From positions 4,650,001-4,714,000 of the forward strand of contig NZ_CP084058.1 in assembly GCF_020215645.1 (NCBI RefSeq): 64,000 nucleotides of DNA, read 5' to 3'. The notes under the pieces are model-generated. The model saw only the letters and a list, made by a program, of their open reading frames with translations, ran no database searches and was not told the DNA's origin. A program made the position numbers and the translations under genes. This document shows positions 34,790-44,338 of this stretch, in pieces. The DNA comes from Nonomuraea gerenzanensis. GTDB lineage: Bacteria > Actinomycetota > Actinomycetes > Streptosporangiales > Streptosporangiaceae. The first letter of the stretch is position 1. The number at the start of each line of letters is the position of its first letter.

Positions 34790-37213
34790 ATGACGGCTCT
34801 TGATCGGACCCCCACGGCGGAGCGGGCACTGCGCCCGTGGCAGGACCCGGCGCTCGCCGTGGCCGAACGAGTCGAAGCCATCCTTGCGGAGATGACGCTG
34901 GAGGAGAAGATCGGCCAGCTCGGCAGCCGGTGGCTCGGCAACGACATGAGCCCCGACGCGAGCTCCGAGGCGCCCGGGCCGGAGCCCGGTGCCGAGCCGC
35001 TCAACGTGGCCCCCATGCAGGACGTGTTCGCCGCCTCGGGGACGGTGCCGCTCGACGAGGCGATCAGGCATGGGCTCGGCCACCTGACCCGGGTGCACGG
35101 CAGCGCCCCCGTCACCCCCGCCGAGGGCGCGGCCGAGGTGGTCCGCCTGCAGCGCGCCGTCGTCGCGGCGTCCAGGCTGGGCATCCCGGCGATCGTGCAC
35201 GAGGAGTGCCTGACGGGCTTCACCGCCTACGGCGCCACCGTCTACCCGGCGGCCATCGCCTGGGCGGCCACGTTCGACCCGGGGCTGGTCGAGCGGATGG
35301 CCGCCGCGATCGGCCGTGACATGCGGGCCGTGGGCGTGCACCAGGGGCTGTCCCCCGTGCTGGACGTGGTGCGCGACTACCGGTGGGGCCGGGGCGAGGA
35401 GACCATGGGCGAGGACCCGTACCTGGTCGCCACGCTCGGCGCCGCCTACGTGCGCGGCCTGGAGGGCGCCGGGATCATCGCCACGCTCAAGCACTTCGCG
35501 GGCTACTCCGCCTCGCGCGCCGCCCGCAACCACGGCCCGGTGCCGATGGGGCGGCGCGAGCTGATGGACATGATCCTGCCGTCGTTCGAGACCGCCATCG
35601 CCCTGGGCGGCGCCCGATCGGTGATGAACTCCTACTCCGACGTGGACGGCGTGCCCGCCGGGGCCGACCCGTGGCTGCTGACCGAGGTGCTGCGCGAGGA
35701 GTGGGGGTTCACCGGGACCGTCGTCTCCGACTACTGGGCCGTCCCGTTCCTGGCCACCATGCACCTGGTCGCCGCCGGCCCGGAGGAGGCCGGCGTGCTG
35801 GCGCTCGGCGCCGGCATCGACGTCGAGCTGCCCGACACCCTCGGCTTCGGCCAGCACCTGGCCGAGCGGGTGCGGCGCGGCGAGCTGCCCGAGGCGATCG
35901 TCGACCGGGCGGTGCGCCGCCTGCTCACCCAGAAGGCGCAGCTCGGGCTGCTCGACCCCGACTGGACGCCGGAGGGCTCGGTCGCCGGCGCCGAGTCCGT
36001 GGACCTCGACTCGCCCGCCAACCGGGCGCTGGCCAGGGAGCTGGCCGAGCGCTCGATCGTCCTGCTGGAGGCGGGCGGCGCGCTGCCGCTGGCCGGGACC
36101 GGCACCGTCGCGGTCGTGGGGCCCGCCGCGCACGATGCCCGCACGTTCATGGGCTGCTACGCCTTCCCCAACCACGTGCTGCCCCGCCACCCCGGCCTGG
36201 GCCTCGGCATCGAGGCGCCCACCCTGCTCGACGCGCTCGCCGCCGAGCTGCCCGGCGCCGAGCTGCGCTACGCCAAGGGCTGCGAGGTGCGCGGCGAGGA
36301 CCGCTCCGGCTTCGCCGACGCCGTTGCCGCCGCCGGCGACGCCGACGTGTGCGTGGCCGTGGTGGGCGACCTGGCAGGGCTGTTCGGCCAGGGCACCTCG
36401 GGCGAGGGCTGCGACGCCGACGACCTGCGCCTGCCGGGCGTCCAGGCCGACCTGCTCGCCGAGCTGGCCGCCACCGGCACGCCGCTGGTCGTGGTCGTCG
36501 TCTCGGGCCGCCCGTACGCGCTGGGCGAGGTGCACGGGTACGCCGCCGCGCTGGTCCAGGCGTTCATGCCCGGCGAGGAGGGCGGCGCGGCCATCGCCGG
36601 CGTGCTGTCCGGCCGCGTCCAGCCCGTGGGCCGGCTGCCGGTGCAGATCCCGCGCGGCCCCGGCGGGCAGCCCGGCACCTACCTGCAGCCGCCGCTGGGC
36701 ACCGACAGCCACGGCATCAGCAACCTCGACCCGACGCCGCTGTTCCCCTTCGGCTACGGCGCCTCCTACACCACCTTCGAGGTCACCGACCTGCGCCTGA
36801 GCCACGCGGAGGTGCCCACCGACGGCGAGTTCGCCGCCACGGTCACCGTCCGCAACACCGGCGGCCGGGCCGGGGAGGAGGTCGTGCAGCTCTACCTGCA
36901 CGACGTCCTGGCCCAGGTGACCAGGCCCGTGCGGCAGCTCACCGGCTACGCGCGGGTCCGGCTGGAGCCGGGGCAGAGCGCCGAGGTGAGCTTCCACGTG
37001 CACGCCGACCGCACCGCCTTCACCGGGCGCGACCTGCGCCGCGTGGTCGAGCCCGGCGACGTCGAGGTGCTCGCCGGTACCTCGGCGGCGGACCTGCCCT
37101 GCCGCGGCGTCGTACGATTGACCGGCCCGTCCAGGCACGTCGGCCACGACCGGCGCCTCGTCACCCCCGTCGAGGTGCGGGGGCCAGGGGGTGCGGATGC
37201 CGTCCAACGCTAG
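34790..37213 (+). CDS. Beta-glucosidase, glycoside hydrolase family 3
   Basis: 807 aa without a signal peptide, so likely intracellular. The GH3 N-terminal barrel has EEKIGQLGSRW and the nucleophile Asp in VVSDYWAVP (D314; SDY instead of the more common SDW). The conserved KHFAGY and RGRGEETMGEDPYL-type regions precede it. The C-terminal GH3 domain and a fibronectin-III-like module (ATVTVRNTGGRAGEEVVQLYL) follow. It would cleave non-reducing beta-glucosides (or xylosides) imported by the divergent ABC transporter. It overlaps the LacI gene by 17 bp, so regulator and enzyme are co-transcribed. The exact sugar specificity within GH3 is not readable here. Confidence 0.94.
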   Translation: MTALDRTPTAERALRPWQDPALAVAERVEAILAEMTLEEKIGQLGSRWLGNDMSPDASSEAPGPEPGAEPLNVAPMQDVFAASGTVPLDEAIRHGLGHLTRVHGSAPVTPAEGAAEVVRLQRAVVAASRLGIPAIVHEECLTGFTAYGATVYPAAIAWAATFDPGLVERMAAAIGRDMRAVGVHQGLSPVLDVVRDYRWGRGEETMGEDPYLVATLGAAYVRGLEGAGIIATLKHFAGYSASRAARNHGPVPMGRRELMDMILPSFETAIALGGARSVMNSYSDVDGVPAGADPWLLTEVLREEWGFTGTVVSDYWAVPFLATMHLVAAGPEEAGVLALGAGIDVELPDTLGFGQHLAERVRRGELPEAIVDRAVRRLLTQKAQLGLLDPDWTPEGSVAGAESVDLDSPANRALARELAERSIVLLEAGGALPLAGTGTVAVVGPAAHDARTFMGCYAFPNHVLPRHPGLGLGIEAPTLLDALAAELPGAELRYAKGCEVRGEDRSGFADAVAAAGDADVCVAVVGDLAGLFGQGTSGEGCDADDLRLPGVQADLLAELAATGTPLVVVVVSGRPYALGEVHGYAAALVQAFMPGEEGGAAIAGVLSGRVQPVGRLPVQIPRGPGGQPGTYLQPPLGTDSHGISNLDPTPLFPFGYGASYTTFEVTDLRLSHAEVPTDGEFAATVTVRNTGGRAGEEVVQLYLHDVLAQVTRPVRQLTGYARVRLEPGQSAEVSFHVHADRTAFTGRDLRRVVEPGDVEVLAGTSAADLPCRGVVRLTGPSRHVGHDRRLVTPVEVRGPGGADAVQR

Positions 37214-38219
37214 ACGCGCCACGCTCGCCACGGTCGCCGCCTCGGCCGGGGTGTCCGTCGCGACCGTCTCCAAGGTGCTCAACGGCCGCAGCGACGTCTC
37301 GCCCGCCACCCGCTCACTCGTCCAGTCGCTGCTGCAGCAGCACGACTACGTCGCCCCGGCGCCGCGCCGCGAGCCGCCCGGGCTGGCCACGGTCGAGCTG
37401 CAGTTCGACGCCGACCTGAACGCGTACTCCACCGAGATCATCCAGGGCGCGGTGGCCGCCGGGGCGGAGGCGGGGATCGGGATCGTCGTCAGCATCAGGA
37501 GCGGCGCCGCCCGTACCACCGCCTGGGCCAGGCAACTCGTCGCGGCCGGGCGGCGCGCCCTGATCGCGGTCACCGGCGAGCTGACCTCGGGCCAGCCGGC
37601 CGCGCTGGCCAGGGCGCGGCTGCCGCTCGTCCTCATCGACCCGCTCAACCTGCCGCGCACCCGCGTCACCAGCATCGGCTCCACCAACTTCGCCGGCGGC
37701 CTGGCCGCCACCCACCACCTGCTCTCGCTCGGGCACCGGCGCATCGCCTACATCGGCGGGCCCGCCACCGCGGGCTGCAACCAGGCGCGGCTGCACGGCT
37801 ACCGGGCGGCCATGGAGGCGGAGGGAGCACCGGTGCTGCCGGGGTTCGTGCGCTCGGGGCACTTCCGCTACCACGACGGGATGGCGAGCGGGGCGGCGGT
37901 GCTCGACCTGCCGCACGCCCCGACGGCCATCTTCGCCGGGTGCGACGAGGTGGCCGTGGGGGTCATGGAGGCGGCGCGGGCGCGCGGGCTGCGGATCCCC
38001 GATGACCTCAGCATCGTGGGGTTCGACGACACGCAGATCGCGCAGCTCACCTCGCCGCCGCTGACGACCGTGCGGCAGCCGCTGCGCGAGATGGGCGGGG
38101 CCGCGCTGCGTACGGCGCTGCGGCTGGCGGCCGGGGAGAGGGTGGACTCCCACCACGTGGAGCTGGCGACGGAGCTGGTCGTGCGCGGCTCGACCGCCCC
38201 GGTCCCGCACCGCCCCTGA
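37197..38219 (+). CDS. LacI-family transcriptional repressor of the GH3/ABC regulon
   Basis: 340 aa from ATG 37197, preferred to GTG 37191 because AGGGGG lies 7-13 bp upstream. The N-terminal LacI helix-turn-helix is ATLATVAASAGVSVATVSKVLNGRSDVS, with the hinge region LLQQHDYVAPAP. The ligand-binding domain (Peripla_BP_3-like) has GHRRIAYIGGPA and SIVGFDDTQIAQLTSPPLTTVRQP, the expected LacI C-terminal pattern. It lies downstream of, and overlaps, the GH3 gene. The two palindromes 34552-34566 and 34735-34748 are its likely sites. Inducer is probably the imported oligosaccharide or a hydrolysis product; this is inference. Confidence 0.93.
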   Translation: MPSNARRATLATVAASAGVSVATVSKVLNGRSDVSPATRSLVQSLLQQHDYVAPAPRREPPGLATVELQFDADLNAYSTEIIQGAVAAGAEAGIGIVVSIRSGAARTTAWARQLVAAGRRALIAVTGELTSGQPAALARARLPLVLIDPLNLPRTRVTSIGSTNFAGGLAATHHLLSLGHRRIAYIGGPATAGCNQARLHGYRAAMEAEGAPVLPGFVRSGHFRYHDGMASGAAVLDLPHAPTAIFAGCDEVAVGVMEAARARGLRIPDDLSIVGFDDTQIAQLTSPPLTTVRQPLREMGGAALRTALRLAAGERVDSHHVELATELVVRGSTAPVPHRP

Positions 38220-38274
38220 ATCCCGGTGGCCGCCCCCGGCGGACAGGCCGGGAAGACGCGAAGGCCGATCACGG

Positions 38275-39345
38275 TTGCAGCCTGTCGTGGAGCAGAGCGA
38301 GGCCGTGGTCATCGGCGCCGGGCAGGCGGGCCTGTCGAGCGCCTACTTCCTGCGCCGGTACGGCATCGAGCCGGTCGTGCTGGACGCCGGCCAGGGCGCC
38401 GGCGGAGCCTGGCGGCACCGCTCGCCCACGCTCACCATGGAGAAGGTGCACGGCGTCTTCGACCTGCCGGGCCTGCCCCAGCAGGAGGCCGGCGGCGACG
38501 GCGGGCGGCCCGCCGCCGAGGTGGTGCCCGCGTACTACGCCGCCTACGAGAGCGGGACCGGCCTGCGCGTCGTCCGCCCTGTCAGGGTCACGGCTGTCCG
38601 GGAGGGCACGGCTGGCCGCCTGGCGATCGAGACGGACGCGGGGGAGTGGACGGCCGGGGCCGTGATCAACGCCACCGGCACCTGGACCAGGCCCTACTGG
38701 CCGTACTACCCGGGCGCCGCGCACTTCGCCGGGCGGCAGCTGCACTACGCCGCCTACCGGGGGCCCGGGGAGTTCGCCGGGCGCGGCGTGGTCGTGGTGG
38801 GCGGTGGCGCCTCGGCGCTGCACGTGCTGTCCGAGCTGGCGGGCGTGGCGGCCGCCACCGCCTGGGTCACCCGCAGGCCGCCCGTCTTCAGGGACGACGA
38901 TTTCGGCCTGGACGCCAGGCGCGAGGCCGTGGCGCGGGTGGAGTCCCGGGTGCGCGCGGGCCTGCCGCCCCAGAGCGTCGTCAGCGTCACCGGCCTGACC
39001 TACAGCGCGGTCGTCCGCGAGGCGATGGCCAAGGGCGTGCTGAACCGGCTGCCCATGTTCGGGCGCATCGTGGCGGACGGGGTGCTGTGGGTCGACGGCA
39101 CCCACCTGGCCGCCGACACCATCGTCTGGGCCACCGGCTTCCGCGCGGCCCTGGACCACCTCGCCCCGCTGCGCCTGCGCGAGCCGGGCGGCGGCATCCG
39201 GGTCGACGGCACCCAGGTCGTCAGGGAGCCCCGGCTGCAGCTCGTCGGCTACGGTCCGTCGGCCAGCACGATCGGCGCCAACCGGGCCGGCCGCACGGCC
39301 GCCCGCAACGTGCGCGCGCTGCTGTCCGGCCGCGTCGCCGCCTGA
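38275..39345 (+). CDS. Flavin-containing monooxygenase-like FAD/NAD(P) oxidoreductase
   Basis: 356 aa. The start is uncertain: TTG 38275 (GAAGG about 10 bp upstream) or GTG 38287. The FAD site is VVIGAGQAGLSSAYFLRRYG at the N-terminus; the second Rossmann site GVVVVGGGASALHVLSELA (about residue 177) binds NADPH. NATGTWTRPYWP and IVWATGFRAALDHL fit the group that oxidises small molecules or acts as a putative flavoprotein CzcO-like oxidoreductase. It is monocistronic as far as can be seen, between the LacI gene and a kinase gene. Substrate unknown. No signal peptide. Confidence 0.88.
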   Translation: MQPVVEQSEAVVIGAGQAGLSSAYFLRRYGIEPVVLDAGQGAGGAWRHRSPTLTMEKVHGVFDLPGLPQQEAGGDGGRPAAEVVPAYYAAYESGTGLRVVRPVRVTAVREGTAGRLAIETDAGEWTAGAVINATGTWTRPYWPYYPGAAHFAGRQLHYAAYRGPGEFAGRGVVVVGGGASALHVLSELAGVAAATAWVTRRPPVFRDDDFGLDARREAVARVESRVRAGLPPQSVVSVTGLTYSAVVREAMAKGVLNRLPMFGRIVADGVLWVDGTHLAADTIVWATGFRAALDHLAPLRLREPGGGIRVDGTQVVREPRLQLVGYGPSASTIGANRAGRTAARNVRALLSGRVAA

Positions 39346-39503
39346 CGGGCAGGGCGGTTTCCGGGGGCCGGAAACCTACTATCGGGAATAGTAAAAATAC
39401 CGATTGCGGCGGCAGCGCGGTTACTCTTGCGGAGGGGCTCGACACGTGCGGTGACGCCGGGATAGCGTCCTGACATTAGGATCTTTATCCGGTCAGGAGG
39501 TCC

Positions 39504-41177
39504 ATGATGGAGGTTCCCGGTTACACGGAGATCCGGGAACTCGGCCACGGCGGGACCGGCCGGGTGATGCTCGCCGTGCGCGAATCCGACGGGCTGGCCG
39601 TAGCGATCAAGCACTTATCCGAGCCCTTACGCGAGGACTCCTCCTTCATCTCCAGGCTCCGCGCCGAGGCCCTGGTCATCCAGGAGATCGACAGCCCGCA
39701 CACCGCCCGCGTGCTCGACTACGTGGAGACCGCCGACGACGCCGTCATCGTCATGGAGCTGGTGGAGGGCGTCACGCTGCGGCGGCTGCTGGAGCACGAG
39801 GGCGCGACCGGCGGCGAGGCCGCGCTCGCGGTGCTGAAGGGCGCGCTGCTCGGCCTGGCGGAGGCGCACCGGCACGGCGTCGTGCACCGCGACTTCAAGC
39901 CCGAGAACGTCCTGATCACCCAGGACGGCGACAGCAAGCTCGTCGACTTCGGCGTGGCCGCCCACGTCGGCGAGACCGCCGAGCTGTCGGGCACCCCCTC
40001 CTACATGGCGCCCGAGCAGTGGGACGACGCCCCCGCCGGGCCGCAGACCGACGTGTACGCCGCCGCCCTGGTCTTCTACGAGTGCCTGACCGGCCACCGC
40101 GCCTTCCACGCCGAGAACGTGGCCGCCCTGGCCTACCAGCACCAGCATGTGCCGCCCCCGATGGACGACGTCGAGGAGCCGCTGCGCCCGCTGGTCGAGC
40201 ACGGCCTGGCCAAGAACCCCGCGCGGCGGCCCGAGTCGGCGCAGGCGTTCCTGGAGGAGCTGGAGCAGGCCGCGCGGGCCGCGTACGGGGAGGACTGGGA
40301 GCTGCGCGGACGGACCGGGCTCGGCATCCTGACCCTGCCGCTGGCAGCCCTGCTGCCCAGGCCGCAGGCGGCCACCGACGGGGGCGGCGCCACGAGCATG
40401 TTCCACAACGCGCTCTCGCCCGTCGGCAAGCTGGCGGTGACCGGCGGGCTGGTGACGGCGACCGCGGCGGCGGTGGTGTCGGCGTTCGTGATCCTGGGCG
40501 GCGGGCCGGGGCCGGAGAGCGGCACGGCGCTGCCACCCGCCGCGTCCGCCCCGCCCACCACGGCACCGCCCGGCTCCCCGACGCCGGAGGAGCCCTTACC
40601 CTCCTCGCCGTCCCCCACCGGGCCCGTTCCCACGTCGGGCGGGCCGTTCGTGGTGACGCCCCCGATCACGTACGGAGCGGCGCCGACCGTCCCGTCCGCG
40701 GCCACCGAGGGGCCCACCGACGCCCCGGCCACCCGCGAGCCCAGCCGCGCACCCACCCGCGAGCCGACGGCGCAGCCGACGGGACAGCCCACCCGGACCG
40801 GCGCGCCCGCGCCGAGCACCCGCCCGCCCGCCACCTCGCGGCCCGACGACCCGCCCGACGACCCGCCGGGCAACGGCGAGAACCCGCCCGCCACCACCCA
40901 GGCCCCGCCCACCCGCGCGCCCGATCCCGAGCCCGCCCCCACCAAGGCGCACGACCCGCTCATCTCGATCTCGGTCAGCGTGTCGCTCGGCCTGCCGGTG
41001 CTCGGCGGCGACGGTGACGGGCTGGTGGACGCCGACGTCGGCCTGGGGCTCGGCTCCAGCCTGCTGGGCCTGATCGTGGTCCCGGGATCGGTGCTGCTCG
41101 GCCGGCAGCTCGTGGTCCGCAAGGTACGCAAGCGCCGCGAAGCGGATATGGCGGAAGTTGCGCACAAGGAGGGCTGA
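39504..41177 (+). CDS. Eukaryotic-type Ser/Thr protein kinase, two membrane helices
   Basis: 557 aa from ATG 39504; ATG 39507 is equally close to AGGAGG (39496-39501). The kinase domain (about 6-260) has HGGTGRV in the P-loop, catalytic Lys36, HRDFKPEN (128-135), DFG (148-150) and an APE at 169-171. A membrane helix (about 310-330, LAVTGGLVTATAAAVVSAFVIL) is followed by an extracytoplasmic stalk of about 180 residues, rich in Pro, Thr and Ala. A second hydrophobic helix near residue 525 (LLGLIVVPGSVLLG) and a basic cytoplasmic tail end it. There are no PASTA domains, so it is not a PknB-type muropeptide sensor. Ligand unknown. The secreted coiled-coil gene follows 92 bp downstream. Confidence 0.93.
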   Translation: MMEVPGYTEIRELGHGGTGRVMLAVRESDGLAVAIKHLSEPLREDSSFISRLRAEALVIQEIDSPHTARVLDYVETADDAVIVMELVEGVTLRRLLEHEGATGGEAALAVLKGALLGLAEAHRHGVVHRDFKPENVLITQDGDSKLVDFGVAAHVGETAELSGTPSYMAPEQWDDAPAGPQTDVYAAALVFYECLTGHRAFHAENVAALAYQHQHVPPPMDDVEEPLRPLVEHGLAKNPARRPESAQAFLEELEQAARAAYGEDWELRGRTGLGILTLPLAALLPRPQAATDGGGATSMFHNALSPVGKLAVTGGLVTATAAAVVSAFVILGGGPGPESGTALPPAASAPPTTAPPGSPTPEEPLPSSPSPTGPVPTSGGPFVVTPPITYGAAPTVPSAATEGPTDAPATREPSRAPTREPTAQPTGQPTRTGAPAPSTRPPATSRPDDPPDDPPGNGENPPATTQAPPTRAPDPEPAPTKAHDPLISISVSVSLGLPVLGGDGDGLVDADVGLGLGSSLLGLIVVPGSVLLGRQLVVRKVRKRREADMAEVAHKEG

Positions 41178-41178
41178 T

Positions 41179-41205
41179 CCTCTACTATCGTGCGTCGAAT
41201 AGAGG
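41179..41205. promoter_or_regulatory. Hairpin/promoter element upstream of the secreted coiled-coil gene
   Basis: CCTCTA (41179-41184) and TAGAGG (41200-41205) form a 6-bp dyad. The sequence CTACTATCG ... AATAG inside it also occurs upstream of the kinase gene (39377-39390). Confidence 0.35.
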
Positions 41206-41269
41206 GCGTTCCCCCGGCGTGATTTCCTCATGACCGGAACCTGCCCTGCGGCTCGGGCTAAGGAGAAGC

Positions 41270-42310
41270 GTGGCGGTTGCGTCCTCCGCCGGCCGGTTGC
41301 ACCCTGCCCGGGCCGCCGCCCGCGCGACCCGGCGCGGCTGCGCCGCCGTGATCGCCGCCGTGATCGCCGTCGTGCTCGCCGCGGCGCTCCTGCTCGCCGC
41401 CGCCCCCGCGCGGGCCGAGCCCAAGCCGAGCGTCAAGCAGCTCAAGAAGGAGCTGGCGACGCTGCAGAAGGACTCCGACAAGCTCATCACCGAGTACTAC
41501 AACAGCCGCATCGCCCACCAGCAGGCCGAGAAGTCCGAGCGGGCGGCCAAGGAGAAGCTGGCCGCCGCCCAGGAGGTCTACGACCACCACTCCACCGAGC
41601 TGCGCGCCATGGCCGTGGCCCGCTACATCGGTGGCGAGCCCGGCGCGATGGCCCTGCTCGCCGGGGACGAGGACCCCTCCACCGTGCTCGGCCGGATGGC
41701 GCTCACCCAGCACCTGATCGACCAGCAGGAGGCCATGCTGCGCGGCTACGCCGAGGTCAGGGACGCCAGGGGCCGGGCCGAGGAGGAGGCCGCCGCCCGT
41801 ACCGAGGAGCTGGAGCGGACGCTCGGCGACCTGGAGGAGCGCAAGAAGAAGGCCGAGAAGCAGATCGAGAAGATCAAGGACAGGATCGACCTGCTCTACA
41901 CGGCTCCGGGGATCCGGCGGCCCGACGGCACCTGGGTGCCGCAGCTGCCGCAGGGATCCGACAACATCACGCCCCGGATGGCGCTGGTCAAGAAGCTCAT
42001 CCAGGAGCGGTTCGAGGTGCCGTTCGGAATCGGGTGTTACCGCGAGATCCAGGACGGCGGCGAGCATCCGCTCGGGCGGGCCTGCGACTTCATGCTGAGC
42101 CGGGGCGGCGCGTTCCCGTCGGCGGCGGAGCAGGCACGCGGCGATCAGATCGCCGCGTGGGCGATCAAGAACGCCAAGCGGCTGGGGATCATGTACGTGA
42201 TCTACAAGCAGCGCATCTGGCACGTCAGGACGGGCGCGTGGCGCACCATGACCGACCGTGGCGGCACGACGGCCAACCACTACGACCACCCCCACATCTC
42301 GGTGTACTGA
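41270..42310 (+). CDS. Secreted coiled-coil protein with ARB_07466/VldE-like C-terminal domain
   Basis: 346 aa from GTG 41270 (AGGAGAA upstream). A long signal peptide (VIAAVIAVVLAAALLLAAAPARA) precedes a charged coiled coil (about 50-215) rich in KELATLQKDSDKL and EERKKKAEKQIEKIK segments. The C-terminal domain of about 120 residues has FGIGCYREIQDGGEHPLGRACDFM and NHYDHPHISVY, a conserved fold seen at the ends of many actinobacterial secreted coiled-coil proteins, without the NlpC/P60 Cys-His set. A cell-wall-associated role, possibly septum- or stress-related, is plausible. It follows the Ser/Thr kinase gene and may be an effector of it, but that is inference. No catalytic assignment is made. 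Confidence 0.82.
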   Translation: MAVASSAGRLHPARAAARATRRGCAAVIAAVIAVVLAAALLLAAAPARAEPKPSVKQLKKELATLQKDSDKLITEYYNSRIAHQQAEKSERAAKEKLAAAQEVYDHHSTELRAMAVARYIGGEPGAMALLAGDEDPSTVLGRMALTQHLIDQQEAMLRGYAEVRDARGRAEEEAAARTEELERTLGDLEERKKKAEKQIEKIKDRIDLLYTAPGIRRPDGTWVPQLPQGSDNITPRMALVKKLIQERFEVPFGIGCYREIQDGGEHPLGRACDFMLSRGGAFPSAAEQARGDQIAAWAIKNAKRLGIMYVIYKQRIWHVRTGAWRTMTDRGGTTANHYDHPHISVY

Positions 42311-42436
42311 CCTGCGGGTTTGCCGCCTCCGGACGAGGGCACTCGCAGGGGGCGGGGGAGGGGGGTCACTCTTGAGAACGGCTGCTGCCGGAAGGGCCGG
42401 CCAGGTGGGGGAGACGGCGGCGGGCGGAGGGCCGCG

Positions 42437-43513
42437 GTGAGGCTTCCTGCGGCGCGCGGGCCCATCACCGCGACACTCTTCGACCGCCTGACCCGCCCGC
42501 CGTCCTCGGGGGAGGACCGCCAGGGCTCCTCATGCGCGGACGGCGGCGGGGACGTGCTAACCGACGGCGACTTCCAGCTCGCCCTGTTCGCCTGTTACGA
42601 GCTGCACTACCAGGGCTTCGACGACGTGGACGACCGCTGGGAGTGGCAACCGGCGCTGCTGGCCACGCGGGCGGAGCTGGAGCGGCGCTTCGAGGAGGCG
42701 CTGGCCAGGGCCGTGCCACGCCCCGCGCTGCCCGGCGGGCCGCGAGGGGTGCGGCGCGCGCTCAACGAGCTGGTCGCGGGCGATGACGGGCCGTCGTTGT
42801 CCGGGTTCCTGGCACGGCGGGCCGACCGCCGCCAGTTCCGGGAGTTCGTCGTCCACCGGTCGATCTACCACCTGAAGGAGGCCGACCCGCACACGTGGGG
42901 CATCCCCCGGCTGGCGGGCGGGCCGAAGGCCGCGCTGGTGGAGATCCAGGCCGACGAGTACGGTGGCGGGCGCTGCGAGCGCATGCACTCCGAGCTGTTC
43001 CGCGCGACCCTGCGGGGGCTCGGTCTGGACGACTCCTACGGTGCTTACCTGGGGCGGGTTCCGGGTGTCACGCTCGCCGTCTCCAACGTCATGTCGTTGT
43101 TCGGCCTGCACCGGCGGCTGCGCGGCGCCCTGGTGGGGCACCTGGCCGCGCTGGAGATGACCTCGTCCCTGCCCAACCGTCGTTATGGTGATGGGCTGCG
43201 GCGGCTGGGTGGTGGGGGCGAGGCTGTGCTGTTCTACGACGAGCATGTGCAGGCCGATGCGGTGCATGAGCAGGTGGCCGCGCATGATCTGTGTGGGGGG
43301 TTCGCGGCTGCTCATCCCGCTCTGGCTGGAGATGTTCTGTACGGTGCCGCCTGTGCGCTGGAGGTGGAGCGGCGGTGGGCGGGGCACGTGCTGGGGCGCT
43401 GGGAGCGGGGTGACACGTCGCTGGTCGAGCCGCTCGACGCGGACGCCGACGCGGCCTCAGCCCGGTTGGCGGCCACCCTCGGCCGGCCCGCCTCCGCCCG
43501 CACCGGCCGGTAG
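42437..43513 (+). CDS. Iron-containing redox enzyme, haem-oxygenase-like diiron (HDO) family
   Basis: 358 aa from GTG 42437 with GGAGGG 7 bp upstream; the long upstream in-frame stretch is not conserved-looking. Metal motifs match the HDO superfamily: E-x-x-x-D-E-Y-G-G-G-R-x-x-x-x-H (EIQADEYGGGRCERMH, about residue 170) and E-H-V-x-A-D-x-x-H-E (EHVQADAVHEQ, about 270). These provide the Glu/His/Asp ligands of a non-haem diiron centre. Family members carry out oxygen-dependent oxidations, including N-oxygenation and C-C cleavage. A CDGSH Fe-S protein gene lies 1 kb downstream. I cannot name the substrate. Confidence 0.88.
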   Translation: MRLPAARGPITATLFDRLTRPPSSGEDRQGSSCADGGGDVLTDGDFQLALFACYELHYQGFDDVDDRWEWQPALLATRAELERRFEEALARAVPRPALPGGPRGVRRALNELVAGDDGPSLSGFLARRADRRQFREFVVHRSIYHLKEADPHTWGIPRLAGGPKAALVEIQADEYGGGRCERMHSELFRATLRGLGLDDSYGAYLGRVPGVTLAVSNVMSLFGLHRRLRGALVGHLAALEMTSSLPNRRYGDGLRRLGGGGEAVLFYDEHVQADAVHEQVAAHDLCGGFAAAHPALAGDVLYGAACALEVERRWAGHVLGRWERGDTSLVEPLDADADAASARLAATLGRPASARTGR

Positions 43514-43547
43514 CCGATCACGGTCGCTCCCACTGCGGTGGCTCGCC

Positions 43548-43586
43548 GCGCGGACGGCCGGCGCGGACGGCCGGCGCGGACAGCCG
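43548..43586. repeat. 13-bp tandem repeat between convergent gene ends
   Basis: Three units of gcgcggacRgccg in the gap between the diiron-enzyme and methyltransferase 3' ends. The period is not a multiple of three. Confidence 0.8.
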
Positions 43587-43597
43587 GCGCGGGCGCT

Positions 43598-44338
43598 TCA
43601 GTCCGGTGGAAGGCGGTACACGGAGACGTGCGAGCGGCTGTCGTCCCCGAACGGGGTGCGGTGCCAGTCCGCCCACCGGTGCTCGCGCTCCATCCCCGCG
43701 AGCCGCGCCATCAGATCCAGCTCCGCGGGCCACGCATAACGATGGTTGGCGGGCAGCAGCCGGATCCCCTCCCCGGTGAGCCGCACCTTGGTGGTGGCCA
43801 TGAGCTGCTCGGCGGGCGAGATCCGGGCCGCCTCCGCGACGACCACGTCCTCGCTCAGCGACAGCAGCCGCAGCGAGGCACCCCGGTGGAAGGCCGCAGG
43901 ATCAGGCACCCACGCCTCCACCACGAACCTCCCCCCGGGCCGCAGATGAGCGGCGGCGTTGCGGAAGCAGCTCACCTGAGCGTCCTGCGAGGGCAGCGCG
44001 AAGATCGTGTTGGTGGTGAGCGCCACCAGGCTGAACACCCCGTCCACCCGGGTGGTGGCGAAGTCGCCCACGACCACCCGGACCGCCGCACCACCCGGCT
44101 TGGACCGCAGCACCTCCACCATGTCGGGCGAGCCGTCGATGCCGGACACCTGGAGCCCGCGCGCGGCCAGCGGCAGCGCCAGCCGCCCCGTCCCGATGCC
44201 GAACTCCAGCACGGGCCCGTCGCCCGCCAGCAGGTGGAGCTGCTCCACGGTCGCGCCGGTGGGCAGACCCTCCACCGTCACGTCGTAGAGGTCGGCGATG
44301 CTGCGCCCGTAGGCCGACGGGTCGAAGACGTGCGCCAT
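43598..44338 (-). CDS. Class I SAM-dependent methyltransferase
   Basis: 246 aa from ATG 44338; GTG 44341 in the same frame is possible. The Rossmann-type SAM site is VLEFGIGTGRLALPLAARG (about residue 45), followed by VSGIDGSPDMVEVLRSK (acidic loop) and a GDFATT/VFSLVALTTNTIF strand. The chain has the size of small-molecule methyltransferases (UbiE/Methyltransf_25 type), with LRPGGRFVVEAWVPDPAAF after the core. It is convergent with the diiron enzyme and divergent from the CDGSH gene. The substrate is unknown, and the neighbours (HDO, CDGSH) hint at a secondary-metabolite tailoring or stress role only by position. Confidence 0.9.
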   Translation of the reverse strand: MAHVFDPSAYGRSIADLYDVTVEGLPTGATVEQLHLLAGDGPVLEFGIGTGRLALPLAARGLQVSGIDGSPDMVEVLRSKPGGAAVRVVVGDFATTRVDGVFSLVALTTNTIFALPSQDAQVSCFRNAAAHLRPGGRFVVEAWVPDPAAFHRGASLRLLSLSEDVVVAEAARISPAEQLMATTKVRLTGEGIRLLPANHRYAWPAELDLMARLAGMEREHRWADWHRTPFGDDSRSHVSVYRLPPD

